19,687 bases of DNA from the NCBI GenBank assembly GCA_046714355.1, contig JBKKAR010000144.1:1-19687 (forward strand), in the 5' to 3' direction. Positions 6,434-13,398 of this stretch are shown here, piece by piece. Under the pieces are notes generated by a model. It worked only from the letters and a program-made list of their open reading frames with translations, searched no databases and was not told where the DNA came from. Positions within the stretch are counted from its first letter, which is position 1; each line of letters begins with the position of its first letter. The DNA is from JACDAN01 sp046714355. Its GTDB lineage: Bacteria; Actinomycetota; Thermoleophilia; Gaiellales; Gaiellaceae. The position numbers and the translations under genes were made by a program.

Positions 6434-6598
6434 GTGCTCCTCCCTGCAATGCACGGCTGCTTCTGGCCCGCGATCACGCGGCGCCAGAACCCACCCTCGT
6501 CCTCACCAAGGCTGCCCAGCCTTGGATCGTCCGAGTGCGGCCTCTGGCTTGGTGCTCGCGACCCAGCAGCGAGCCAGCATCACAGGAAGGAGCACTAG
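6434..6598 (+). CDS. Candidate coupled small ORF in rplE/rpsN insert
   Basis: A 54-codon open frame begins at GTG 6434, directly after the rplE stop, and ends at TAG 6596-6598, whose G is the first base of the rpsN GTG start. The peptide has PAM at residues 4-6, a SSSP stretch at 22-25 and ends HHRKEH. The rpsK/rpsD insert encodes exactly 54 codons too, with PAM at 4-6 and the ending HHRRTH. The central parts diverge. No domain or localisation signal is visible. Length, joints and ends match the sister ORF, but nucleotide-level pairing explains the conserved ends equally well. Confidence 0.4.
   Translation: MLLPAMHGCFWPAITRRQNPPSSSPRLPSLGSSECGLWLGARDPAASQHHRKEH
6434..6598 (+). repeat. Structured palindromic insert C (rplE/rpsN)
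   Basis: Terminal arms: GTGCTCCT 6434-6441 with AGGAGCAC 6588-6595, one C.A mismatch (6442/6587), then CCTG 6443-6446 with CAGG 6583-6586. CAATG (6447-6451) and CATCA (6578-6582) follow, which can form a CA/CA loop plus ATG/CAT pairs. Inside are a hairpin TTCTGGC 6461-6467 / GCCAGAA 6483-6489 (with CGCG/CGCG within), the tip hairpin CCAAGGCTG 6506-6514 / CAGCCTTGG 6517-6525, and GCTCGC 6554-6559 / GCGAGC 6569-6574. GTCCTCA (6499-6505), just before the tip, is shared with the rpsK/rpsD copy. The 3' arm contains the rpsN Shine-Dalgarno. Confidence 0.75.
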
Positions 6599-6783
6599 TG
6601 GCCAAGAAGTCGCTCGTTCACAAGGCGCAGCAGCCGCAGCGCTACAAGGTGAGGCAGTACACCCGCTGCCGCCGGTGCGGGCGGCCGCGCGCCGTCTATC
6701 GGAAGTTCGGCCTCTGCCGGATCTGCCTGCGCGACCTCGCGCACCAGGGACAGATCCCCGGCATGACCAAGTCGAGCTGGTGA
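6598..6783 (+). CDS. rpsN: 30S ribosomal protein S14, zinc-binding type
   Basis: S14 helps assemble the 30S head. The 61-residue product is the short zinc form (type Z): MAKKSLVHKAQQPQRYKVRQ, then YTRCRRCGRPRAVYRKFGLC and RICLRDLAHQGQIPGMTKSSW. Two CXXC pairs form the zinc site. The start is GTG 6598: it gives the family-standard MAKKS opening and has AGGAAGGAG at 6584-6592 upstream. The GTG overlaps the TAG of the preceding small ORF. Five bases separate its stop from rpsH. Confidence 0.97.
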   Translation: MAKKSLVHKAQQPQRYKVRQYTRCRRCGRPRAVYRKFGLCRICLRDLAHQGQIPGMTKSSW

Positions 6784-6788
6784 TCTAA

Positions 6789-7184
6789 ATGCTGACTGAT
6801 CCAATCGCAGACATGCTCACCCGCATCCGCAACGCCAACAAGGCGCTGCACGAGACCGCGGAGATGCCGACCTCGCGCCTGAAGGAGGACATCGCGCGCC
6901 TGCTCCAGGAGGAGGGCTACATCGTCGGCTTCGAGAGGAAGACGGGCGAGAGCTTCGACACGCTCGTAATCCAACTCAAGTACGGCCCCAGCCGAGAGCG
7001 CATCATCACCGACCTCAAGCGGGTCTCGAAGCCCGGGCGCCGCGTGTACGCTCGGAAGGATCGGCTGCCGCGCGTCCTCGGCGGGATGGGGACGGCGATC
7101 ATGTCGACGTCGACGGGTCTCGTCACGAGCAAGACCGCCGAGCGCGAAGGCATCGGCGGCGAAGTCATCTGTTTTGTCTGGTAA
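6789..7184 (+). CDS. rpsH: 30S ribosomal protein S8
   Basis: S8 is a primary binder of the 16S central domain; in E. coli it also represses the spc operon. The 131 residues start MLTDPIADMLTRIRNANKAL and show the C-terminal signature GRRVYARKDRLPRVLGGMG, IMSTSTGLVTSKTAEREGIGGEVICFVW, all standard. The ribosome-binding site is weak (GAGCTGGTG inside rpsN). A 57-base gap with a hairpin separates it from rplF. Confidence 0.98.
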   Translation: MLTDPIADMLTRIRNANKALHETAEMPTSRLKEDIARLLQEEGYIVGFERKTGESFDTLVIQLKYGPSRERIITDLKRVSKPGRRVYARKDRLPRVLGGMGTAIMSTSTGLVTSKTAEREGIGGEVICFVW

Positions 7185-7241
7185 GAGGTCAATTCTGCGG
7201 TGCCAGACTTCAGTCTGGCTTCGCGTAACTAGGACGAGCCC
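7185..7241 (+). promoter_or_regulatory. rpsH/rplF spacer with perfect 7-bp hairpin
   Basis: The spacer holds GCCAGAC 7202-7208 / GTCTGGC 7213-7219 with a TTCA tetraloop, extendable by GCG/CGC across a small internal loop. No T-run follows, so it is not an intrinsic terminator. The rplF ribosome-binding site AGGACGAG (7231-7238) lies just outside the stem. Unlike the four coupled inserts, no open frame runs exactly to the rplF start: a short frame from GTG 7200 ends at 7232. It could be an RNA-processing site, a protein-binding site, or a remnant of a hairpin insert. Confidence 0.5.
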
Positions 7242-7775
7242 ATGAGCCGAATCGGAAGAGAGCCCATCGAAGTGCCCGCCGGAGTCTCGGTGTCCATCGA
7301 CCCTGGCCGCGTGATGGTCAACGGGCCCCTTGGCGAGCTCCACCAACAGGTCCCGCAGCGGATGAAGATCGAGCAGTCCGAGGGCGAGCTGACGGTCACC
7401 CGGCCCACCGACCGGGGCGACGACCGTGCGCTACACGGGCTCACCCGCTCGCTCGTCGCGAACATGGTCGAAGGCGTCACGAAAGGGTTCGAGCGGAAGC
7501 TCCAGATCCAGGGCGTCGGCTACCGCGCCGCGCTCCGCGGAACCACGCTCGAGCTGAGCGTCGGGTTCTCCCACCTGGTCACGATCGAGCCGCGGCAGGG
7601 AATTACGTTCGAGGTGCCGACGCCGACGGAGATCATCGTCAAGGGCATCGACAAGCAGCAGGTCGGACAGACCGCAGCTGAGATCCGCCGGGTCCGGAAG
7701 CCGGAGCCGTACAAGGGCAAGGGCATCCGCTACGAGGGCGAGTACGTCCGCCGCAAGGTCGGTAAGAGAGCATGA
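7242..7775 (+). CDS. rplF: 50S ribosomal protein L6
   Basis: L6 sits near the sarcin-ricin loop and the translation-factor binding site. The 177-residue length is typical. It begins MSRIGREPIEVPAGVSVSID, carries the duplicated L6 fold, and shows HGLTRSLVANMVEGVTKGFE, LQIQGVGYRAALRG and the C-terminal signature IRRVRKPEPYKGKGIRYEGE, then YVRRKVGKRA. ATG 7242 follows AGGACGAG. The end overlaps the start of rplR by four bases (ATGA). Confidence 0.98.
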   Translation: MSRIGREPIEVPAGVSVSIDPGRVMVNGPLGELHQQVPQRMKIEQSEGELTVTRPTDRGDDRALHGLTRSLVANMVEGVTKGFERKLQIQGVGYRAALRGTTLELSVGFSHLVTIEPRQGITFEVPTPTEIIVKGIDKQQVGQTAAEIRRVRKPEPYKGKGIRYEGEYVRRKVGKRA

Positions 7776-8125
7776 GCCAGCTCACCGTCAGGCAGCGGCG
7801 CGAGCGCCGCCACAGGCGGGTGCGGAAGAACATCTCCGGCACGGCCGAGCGCCCGCGGCTCGTCGTCTTCCGGTCGAACCGCGGCATCGCCGCACAGCTC
7901 GTCGACGACGTGGAGGGCAAGACCCTCGCGGCGGCCAGCTGGCTCGATAAGCGCGGAGCCAAGGGCGGGAAGCAAGACCAGGCCGCGGAGGTGGGCAAGC
8001 TGCTCGCGGAGAACGCCAAGAAGGCCGGCGTGCAGCGTGTCGTCTTCGACCGCGGCGGCTATCTGTTCCACGGCCGCGTCAAGGCACTTGCCGACGCCGC
8101 CCGCGAAGGAGGCTTGGAATTTTGA
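7772..8125 (+). CDS. rplR: 50S ribosomal protein L18
   Basis: L18 binds 5S rRNA and, with L5, brings it into the central protuberance. The 117 residues contain RHRRVRKNISGTAERPRLVV (13-32), FRSNRGIAAQLVDDVEGKTL, and the C-terminal VVFDRGGYLFHGRVKALADAAREGGLEF, which is diagnostic. It overlaps rplF by four bases and its stop overlaps the TTG start of rpsE. Confidence 0.98.
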   Translation: MSQLTVRQRRERRHRRVRKNISGTAERPRLVVFRSNRGIAAQLVDDVEGKTLAAASWLDKRGAKGGKQDQAAEVGKLLAENAKKAGVQRVVFDRGGYLFHGRVKALADAAREGGLEF

Positions 8126-8748
8126 GTGACTTCCACGACAGCCGCGAGCTCAAGGAGCGCGTGGTCGAGATCAACCGCGTCGCGAAGGTCGTCAAGGGAG
8201 GCCGGCGCTTCTCGTTCACTGCGCTGGTCGTGATCGGCGACGAGGTCGACCGGGTCGGCGTCGGCTACGGCAAGGCCCGGGAGGTCCCGCTCGCGATCTC
8301 CAAGGCCGTCGAGGACGCGAAGAAGAATCTCTTCACCGTCGCGAAGCACGGCACGACGATCACGCACGAGATCCTCGGTGAGTTCGGCGCGGCCAGGGTG
8401 CTGCTGCGGCCGGCGAGCGAGGGAACGGGCGTCATCGCCGGCGGCGGGGTGCGGGCCGTCCTCGAGCTCGGCGGAGTCCGTGACATCCTCGCCAAGAGCC
8501 TCGGCACGACGAACCCGACCAACCTGCTGAAGGCGACGGTCCAGGGGCTTCAGAGCCTGCGCCGGCCCGACGAGGTTGCGCGGGCCCGCGGCTTGACGAT
8601 CGCGCAGGTTCTTCCGACGCCGAAGGCGAAGCCGGAGGAGGCTCCGGCCGAGGAGGCCCCTGCCCAGGAGGCACCTGCCGTCGAGACTCCCGCCGAAGAG
8701 CCCGTCGCTGTGGCGGTGGCCACCGAGGAGCCGACCGATGGCGAATAA
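8122..8748 (+). CDS. rpsE: 30S ribosomal protein S5 with Glu/Pro/Ala tail
   Basis: S5 works with S3 and S4 at the mRNA entry and influences decoding accuracy. Residues 1-165 are canonical: ELKERVVEINRVAKVVKGGR (9-28), FSFTALVVIGDEVDRVGVGYGKAREV, and ASEGTGVIAGGGVRAVLELGG. Residues ~166-208 form a tail of PEEAPAEEAPAQEAPAVETP type repeats, absent from typical S5. The start is TTG 8122, in the TTGA overlap with the rplR stop, with AGGAGG at 8108-8113. The end overlaps rpmD by 11 bases, so the last tail codons share DNA with the L30 start. Confidence 0.96.
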   Translation: MSDFHDSRELKERVVEINRVAKVVKGGRRFSFTALVVIGDEVDRVGVGYGKAREVPLAISKAVEDAKKNLFTVAKHGTTITHEILGEFGAARVLLRPASEGTGVIAGGGVRAVLELGGVRDILAKSLGTTNPTNLLKATVQGLQSLRRPDEVARARGLTIAQVLPTPKAKPEEAPAEEAPAQEAPAVETPAEEPVAVAVATEEPTDGE

Positions 8749-8923
8749 GACGCTTCGCATCACCCAGGTCCGCAGCGTGATCGGCCAGAGTGAGCGCCAC
8801 CGCGGGACGCTGCGCGCGCTCGGCCTCGGCAAGATCGGCCGCACGGTTGAGCGCCCGGAGGGCCCGGAGGTCGCCGGTATGCTCAGGAAGGTCCGCCACC
8901 TCGTCCGAATCGAAGGCGAGTAG
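8738..8923 (+). CDS. rpmD: 50S ribosomal protein L30
   Basis: L30 is a small 50S protein that binds 23S rRNA. The 61-residue product MANKTLRITQVRSVIGQSER, then HRGTLRALGLGKIGRTVERP, is typical in length and motifs. ATG 8738 lies within the last codons of rpsE, so initiation should depend on translation of rpsE. GAGGAG near 8724-8731 is a plausible ribosome-binding site. rplO starts nine bases after the stop. Confidence 0.97.
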   Translation: MANKTLRITQVRSVIGQSERHRGTLRALGLGKIGRTVERPEGPEVAGMLRKVRHLVRIEGE

Positions 8924-8932
8924 CCCCGTCCC

Positions 8933-9559
8933 ATGCCCGAAGAGCTGAACCTTTCGAACCTCAAGCCGGCGTCCCCGGGCAAGGCCCGCAAGCGGGTCGG
9001 CCGCGGGCCGGGCTCCGGCAAGGGCCGCTACTCTGGCCGCGGGATCAAAGGCCAGAAGTCCCGCTCCGGGTCGCACAAGATGCGCGCCGGCTTCGAGGGA
9101 GGCCAGATGCCGATCTACATGCGGCTCGGCAAGCAGCGCGGCTCGTACTCGAAGGACGCGATGCCGATGGGCCCCCACCGCACGTCCACGGTGCCCGTCA
9201 ACGTCCGCGATCTCGATCGGTTCGACGAGGGCGCCGAGGTCACGCCCGACACGCTCGCGCAGATCGGCCTGATCCGGAACACCCGTACCGACGTCAAGAT
9301 CCTCGGCCACGGCGACCTGAAGAAGAAGCTCACCGTCACCGCCCACTTCTTCTCGGCGAGCGCCCGCGAGAAGATCGAGGGCGCCGGCGGTTCGGTGACA
9401 GCGCTCAAGGAGGTCAAGCAGAAGCGTCGCCGCAGGAAAAGCGCGAAGCCGGCAGCTGCCGCTTCGGCGCCTGCAGAGGAAGCTCCGAAGGAGCAGCCCG
9501 AGGCCTCGGTCGAACCCGAGCCGGAGGCTGAGGATTCGACCGACGAGCCCGCGGAGTAG
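8933..9559 (+). CDS. rplO: 50S ribosomal protein L15 with acidic tail
   Basis: L15 is a late 50S assembly protein. Residues 5-160 match the family: LNLSNLKPASPGKARKRVGR, GPGSGKGRYSGRGIKGQKSR, the GFEGGQMPIYMRLGKQRG segment (53-70) and KILGHGDLKKKLTVTAHFFS (122-141). Typical L15 ends near residue 150-160. Here KQKRRRRKSAKP is followed by an acidic Ala/Pro/Glu tail to residue 208 (EPEPEAEDSTDEPAE at the end). The ATG at 8933 has only a distant AAGGCGAG upstream. Confidence 0.96.
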   Translation: MPEELNLSNLKPASPGKARKRVGRGPGSGKGRYSGRGIKGQKSRSGSHKMRAGFEGGQMPIYMRLGKQRGSYSKDAMPMGPHRTSTVPVNVRDLDRFDEGAEVTPDTLAQIGLIRNTRTDVKILGHGDLKKKLTVTAHFFSASAREKIEGAGGSVTALKEVKQKRRRRKSAKPAAAASAPAEEAPKEQPEASVEPEPEAEDSTDEPAE

Positions 9560-9562
9560 CGC

Positions 9563-10819
9563 GTGTTCTCCTGGCTCACGAACGCGTGGCGCGTCCCCGA
9601 GCTGCGGAAGCGCGTCCTCTTCACCGCGGTCATCATCGCCTTCTACCGCCTGGGATCGTGGATCCCGGCGCCCGGCGTCAACTCGGAGGCGATCGAGAAC
9701 TACTTCAACTCGTCGGGCGGCGGCACGGTTCTCGCACTGCTCAACCTGTTCTCGGGCGGCGCGCTCTCGCAGTTCGCGATCTTCGCGCTCGGGATCATGC
9801 CGTACGTCACGGCGTCGATCATTCTCCAGCTCATGACCGTGGTCATCCCGCGGCTCGAGGCGCTGCAGAAGGAGGGCGAGGCCGGCTACGCCAAGATCAA
9901 CCAGTACACGCGCTACCTCACGATCATCCTCGCCGCCGCCCAGGCCGCGGGCTTCGCGTTCCTGTTCCAGCGCCAGGGCGCGCTCGACGCGAACTTCGGG
10001 CGCGGCGCCCTCATCGTCTTGACGCTCACGGCCGGCTGCGCCCTGCTGATGTGGATGGGCGAGCTGATCACGAAGCCCGGGATCGGCAACGGGATCTCAC
10101 TTCTGATCTTCGCCTCGATCCTGACCGGGCTTCCGCTCGGAATCCGAGCCTGGGTCGAGGGCGGCATCTTCGAGCGCCTCTTCTTCCCGCTGATGGCCGT
10201 CGGGATCGTCGTCGCCGTCGTCTTCATTCAGGAGGGGCAGCGCCGGATCCCGATCCAGTACGCGAAGCGGATGGTGGGCCGCCGGATGACGACCGGTGGC
10301 TCGACCTACATGCCGCTGCGCGTGAACATGGCCGGCGTCATCCCCGTCATCTTCGCGGCCGCGGTCATGGCGTTCCCGCCGACGGTCGCGCAGTACTTCC
10401 CGCAGACCCAGGGCTTCATCAACAGGTACTTCTCCTATACGGACTGGCCCTACCTGGTGCTACAGGGGGGGATGATCGTGATCTTCACGTTCTTCTACAC
10501 CGCGGTGCAGTTCAACCCGGTCGATCAGGCCGACAACCTGCGCAAGCATGGCGGGTACATCCCCGGTATTCGCCCGGGCCCGCCCACGGCGCAGTACCTC
10601 GATCGTGTGCTCACGCGGCTGACGCTCCCGGGAGCGGTCTACCTGGCAATCGTGGCGACGCTCCCGAGCCTCTTCATCGCGTACGCCGACGTCTCGCAGG
10701 CGCTCGCGGGCGCACTGGGCGGAACCTCGGTGCTGATCGCAGTCGGCGTCGCGCTGGACACGATGCGCCAGATGGAGTCGCAGATGATGATGCGCTCCTA
10801 CGAAGGCTTTTTGAAATAG
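9563..10819 (+). CDS. secY: Preprotein translocase channel subunit SecY
   Basis: SecY is the membrane channel of the Sec system, receiving nascent proteins from ribosomes or from SecA. The 418 residues contain about ten hydrophobic segments, starting near 18-35 (RVLFTAVIIAFYRLGSWIP). Family signatures are the TM2 region IMPYVTASIILQLM (78-91), the ELITKPGIGNGISLLIFASI stretch (167-186) and the cytoplasmic loop RRIPIQYAKRMVGRR (227-241). The end HGGYIPGIRPGPPTAQYLDR (329-348) is also typical. The start is GTG 9563, three bases after the rplO stop, with GGAG at 9553-9556. The stop overlaps the GTG of adk. Confidence 0.98.
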   Translation: MFSWLTNAWRVPELRKRVLFTAVIIAFYRLGSWIPAPGVNSEAIENYFNSSGGGTVLALLNLFSGGALSQFAIFALGIMPYVTASIILQLMTVVIPRLEALQKEGEAGYAKINQYTRYLTIILAAAQAAGFAFLFQRQGALDANFGRGALIVLTLTAGCALLMWMGELITKPGIGNGISLLIFASILTGLPLGIRAWVEGGIFERLFFPLMAVGIVVAVVFIQEGQRRIPIQYAKRMVGRRMTTGGSTYMPLRVNMAGVIPVIFAAAVMAFPPTVAQYFPQTQGFINRYFSYTDWPYLVLQGGMIVIFTFFYTAVQFNPVDQADNLRKHGGYIPGIRPGPPTAQYLDRVLTRLTLPGAVYLAIVATLPSLFIAYADVSQALAGALGGTSVLIAVGVALDTMRQMESQMMMRSYEGFLK

Positions 10820-11400
10820 TGAACGTCCTGCTACTCGGGCCGCAGGGCTCGGGAAAGGGCACGCAGGCGAAGCGGATTCGGGCCGAGTACGGGATACCGC
10901 AGATCGCCACCGGCGAGATCCTTCGCGCCGCGATCGCGGCGGAGTCGGACCTGGGTCGGCGGGTCAAGCCGATCGTCGAGAGCGGGCAACTCGTGCCCGA
11001 CGACCTGATGATCGAGATGATTCGGGAGCGACTCGGCGAGGACGACGCCCAGGACGGCTTCATCCTCGACGGGTTCCCGCGGACCCTTCCGCAGGCCCAG
11101 GCGCTCGACGAGATGCTGGCCGACATCGGCCGTGAGCTCTCGATCGTCTTCGGCTTCCAACTCGACGACCAGGTCGGCATCGACCGGATGTTGAAACGGG
11201 CGGAGATCGAGCACCGGAAGGACGACACGCCCGAGGCGATCGCCCAGCGGTTGTCTCTCTACCACGAGCAGACCGAGCCGTTGATCGGCCACTACCGCGC
11301 GCAGGGCAACCTCGTCGGCATCCACGCCGACCACCCGGTGGACGAAGTCTTCGCCGAGGTGCAGGAGGCGCTCGAGCAGACGGCGGCGAGATCCGCGTGA
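10819..11400 (+). CDS. adk: Adenylate kinase, short-LID form
   Basis: Adenylate kinase interconverts ATP+AMP and 2 ADP in the cytosol. The 193-residue product has the P-loop LLGPQGSGKGTQAKRI (5-20), the AMP-site ATGEILRAA (30-38), DGFPRTLPQAQAL (84-96) and, in place of a long zinc-type LID, the compact KRAEIEHRKDDTPEAIAQRL (126-145). This is the short-LID form frequent in actinobacteria. The GTG start at 10819 overlaps the secY stop and gives the standard MNVLLLGP opening. Its stop overlaps the map GTG (GTGA). secY-adk-map-infA is a common order in Gram-positive spc operons. Confidence 0.97.
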   Translation: MNVLLLGPQGSGKGTQAKRIRAEYGIPQIATGEILRAAIAAESDLGRRVKPIVESGQLVPDDLMIEMIRERLGEDDAQDGFILDGFPRTLPQAQALDEMLADIGRELSIVFGFQLDDQVGIDRMLKRAEIEHRKDDTPEAIAQRLSLYHEQTEPLIGHYRAQGNLVGIHADHPVDEVFAEVQEALEQTAARSA

Positions 11401-12167
11401 TCGTCAGGAAGTCGGATGCGGAGCTCGACACGATGGCGCAGGGTGGCGCGATCGTCGCCGACACGCTCGCGCTGCTCGGTGAGCAGAGTCGGCCGGGCAT
11501 GACGACTGCGGAGCTCGATCGGATCGCCGACGAGTACATCCGCTCCCGCGGCGGCATCTCGAGCTTCAAGGACTACCCCGGCCCGTACCCGTACCCGTCG
11601 TCCACATGCCTGTCGCTCAACGACGTCGTCGTGCACGGAATCCCCGGAGAGGAGGCGCTCTCCGAGGGCGACGTCCTCTCGGTCGATGTCGGCGTCACCT
11701 ACGACGGGTTCGTGGCGGATTCCGCGTACACGTTCCGTGTCGGCGAGGTGGATCCCGGGGCCGAGCGCCTGCTCGAGGTCTGCGAAGCGGCACTCTGGGC
11801 GGGGATCGAGAAGGCGCGGGCGGGCGCGCATCTCTCCGACGTCTCCCACGCCATTCAGGCGGTGACCGAAGACGCGGGGTTCTCCGTTGTCCGCAGCCTC
11901 GTCGGCCACGGCGTCGGCCGCAACATGCATGAGGATCCCCAGATCCCCAACTTTGGCGAGCCCGGTCGGGGTCCGACTCTCGCGCCCGGAATGACGCTCG
12001 CGATCGAGCCGATGATCACCGCCGGCGGCGCTGAAGTCGTCGTCCGGGACGACCGGTGGACGATTGCGACCCGCGACGGATCGCTCGCCGCGCACTTCGA
12101 GCACACCGTTGCCGTGACGGACGGGGAGCCGAGAATCCTCACGGCAGCGCCGGTTCGGGTCAGCTAG
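11397..12167 (+). CDS. map: Methionine aminopeptidase, type I
   Basis: This enzyme removes the initiator Met from nascent proteins. The 256 residues hold all expected catalytic positions: His80 (VVVHGIP), the metal ligands Asp97 (SVDVGV), Asp108 (VADSA), His171 (GHGVGRNMHEDP), Glu204 (AIEPM) and Glu235 (FEHTVAV). I see no N-terminal zinc-finger or SH3-binding extension. The GTG start overlaps the adk stop by four bases. Its stop ends the tightly packed spc block: a 101-base spacer follows before infA. Confidence 0.97.
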   Translation: MIVRKSDAELDTMAQGGAIVADTLALLGEQSRPGMTTAELDRIADEYIRSRGGISSFKDYPGPYPYPSSTCLSLNDVVVHGIPGEEALSEGDVLSVDVGVTYDGFVADSAYTFRVGEVDPGAERLLEVCEAALWAGIEKARAGAHLSDVSHAIQAVTEDAGFSVVRSLVGHGVGRNMHEDPQIPNFGEPGRGPTLAPGMTLAIEPMITAGGAEVVVRDDRWTIATRDGSLAAHFEHTVAVTDGEPRILTAAPVRVS

Positions 12168-12178
12168 AGGGGTTTTGC

Positions 12179-12184
12179 TACCAT
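12179..12184 (+). promoter_or_regulatory. Weak -10-like element before infA
   Basis: TACCAT preceded by TGC (12176-12178) resembles an extended -10 box. There is no good -35 at the right spacing (TTCGGG at 12154-12159 is the nearest). It lies in the only sizeable spacer between map and infA, where an internal alpha-operon promoter would be sensible. The prediction is weak. Confidence 0.25.
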
Positions 12185-12234
12185 TGCCCGCTCGGCGCAA
12201 GCCGTGCTGCGCTGTGTTCGTCGTTCGTCCAAAG

Positions 12235-12253
12235 CCGCGCTCGCAGAGCGCGG
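12235..12253 (+). promoter_or_regulatory. Perfect 8-bp hairpin upstream of infA
   Basis: CCGCGCTC (12235-12242) pairs with GAGCGCGG (12246-12253) across a GCA loop, ending 15 bases before the infA ATG. No T-run follows. The only strong Shine-Dalgarno, GGAGG 12263-12267, is one base from the ATG, which is unusually close. The hairpin may present or hide the initiation region. The remaining spacer (12168-12234) shows only the weak -10-like element. Confidence 0.45.
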
Positions 12254-12268
12254 TTCCCGTGTGGAGGT

Positions 12269-12490
12269 ATGGCCCAGAAGGAAGAGAAGATCGAGGTGGA
12301 AGGCGAGGTCGTGGAGGCCCTGCCGAGCACAATGTTCCGCGTCCAAGTCGACGAGGGGCATCAGGTGCTCGCAAAGATCTCCGGGAAGATGCGCAAGCAC
12401 TACATCCGCATCCTTCCGGGCGATCGGGTCAAGGTGGAACTGTCCCCCTACGACCTCTCCCGAGGCCGGATCACCTTCAGACACCGATGA
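12269..12490 (+). CDS. infA: Translation initiation factor IF-1
   Basis: IF-1 is an OB-fold protein that occupies the 30S A site during initiation. The 73-residue product MAQKEEKIEVEGEVVEALPS, followed by TMFRVQVDEGHQVLAKISGK and MRKHYIRILPGDRVKVELSP, then YDLSRGRITFRHR, has normal length and all conserved blocks. The ATG is fixed by homology, though GGAGG lies only one base upstream. The stop overlaps the ATG of rpmJ (ATGA). Confidence 0.97.
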   Translation: MAQKEEKIEVEGEVVEALPSTMFRVQVDEGHQVLAKISGKMRKHYIRILPGDRVKVELSPYDLSRGRITFRHR

Positions 12491-12600
12491 AAGTCCGTCC
12501 TTCAGTCAAGCCGATGTGTGAGCGGTGCCGCGTGATCAAGCGGCACGGCCGGACCATGGTCATCTGCACGAACCCGCGGCACAAGCAGCGACAGGGGTAG
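12487..12600 (+). CDS. rpmJ: 50S ribosomal protein L36, zinc-binding form
   Basis: L36 is the smallest 50S protein and stabilises 23S rRNA near L6. Translation from ATG 12487 gives 37 residues: MKVRPSVKPMCERCRVIKRH followed by GRTMVICTNPRHKQRQG. The zinc ligands are Cys11, Cys14, Cys27 and His32, the C3H ribbon of the canonical (zinc-containing) paralogue. It overlaps infA by four bases. rpsM begins ten bases after the stop. Confidence 0.97.
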   Translation: MKVRPSVKPMCERCRVIKRHGRTMVICTNPRHKQRQG

Positions 12601-12610
12601 AGGAGGAGCT

Positions 12611-12994
12611 TTGGCACGTATCGCAGGCGTCAACCTTCCCCGCGAGAAGCGGCTGGAGGTCGGGCTGACCTACATCTTCGGGGTCGGGCGCTCGGCCGCG
12701 CTCCAGATCTGCACGGCGACGGGGCTCAAGCCCGAGGAGAAGGTGCGGGACCTCACGGATCCCGAGATCACGAAGCTGCGCGAGTACATCGACACCAACC
12801 TCCAGGTCGAGGGTGACCTCAGGCGCGAGCGCCAGCAGGCGATCAAGCGCCTCTCCGAGATCGGCGCCTATCGGGGACTCCGCCACCGGCGCGGCCTCCC
12901 GGTGAATGGCCAGCGGACGAAGACGAACGCCCGGACCCGCAAGGGCGCAAAGAAGACCGTCGGCCGCGGCAAGAAGGCGGCGACGAAGACTTAA
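12611..12994 (+). CDS. rpsM: 30S ribosomal protein S13
   Basis: S13 in the 30S head contacts P-site tRNA and L5 across the subunit bridge. The 127-residue product begins MARIAGVNLPREKRLEVGLT, then YIFGVGRSAA, and ends with GAYRGLRHRRGLPVNGQRTK, TNARTRKGAKKTVGRGKK. The start is TTG 12611; it restores the family N-terminus and is preceded by AGGAGGAG (12601-12608), the strongest ribosome-binding site in the window. The stop overlaps the rpsK ATG. Confidence 0.97.
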   Translation: MARIAGVNLPREKRLEVGLTYIFGVGRSAALQICTATGLKPEEKVRDLTDPEITKLREYIDTNLQVEGDLRRERQQAIKRLSEIGAYRGLRHRRGLPVNGQRTKTNARTRKGAKKTVGRGKKAATKT

Positions 12995-13398
12995 TGGCTC
13001 CGCCTCGCAGACAAGCGGCCAGGGGCCGCACGCGCCGCCGTGTCCGCAAGAACATCGCCATCGGCCAGGCGCACATCAAGACCTCCTTCAACAACACGAT
13101 CGTGACCCTCACGGACAAGGACGGGAACGTGATCGTGTGGGAGTCGGCTGGGTCGGCCGGCTTCAAGGGCTCCCGCAAGTCGACGCCGTTCGCCGCCCAG
13201 GTTACGGCCGACGCCTGCGCCCGCAAGGGCATGGAGCACGGCCTGCAGAAGGTCGAGGTCTTCGTCAAGGGCCCAGGCTCGGGCCGCGAGACGGCGATCC
13301 GGTCGCTCCAGGCCGCAGGGCTCGAGATTCTCGGCGTCAAAGACGTCACCCCGCAGGCGCACAACGGCGTCCGGCCGAAGAAACGGCGGAGGGTCTAA
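12994..13398 (+). CDS. rpsK: 30S ribosomal protein S11
   Basis: S11 forms the platform of the 30S near the E site and the Shine-Dalgarno helix. The 134 residues have a basic N-terminus (RRQAARGRTRRRVRKN), then HIKTSFNNTIVTLTDKDGNV (about 27-46), WESAGSAGFKGSRKSTPFAA and the closing DVTPQAHNGVRPKKRRRV. All are standard. It overlaps rpsM (TAATG). The TAA is immediately followed by a GTG that opens the insert before rpsD. Confidence 0.98.
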   Translation: MAPPRRQAARGRTRRRVRKNIAIGQAHIKTSFNNTIVTLTDKDGNVIVWESAGSAGFKGSRKSTPFAAQVTADACARKGMEHGLQKVEVFVKGPGSGRETAIRSLQAAGLEILGVKDVTPQAHNGVRPKKRRRV

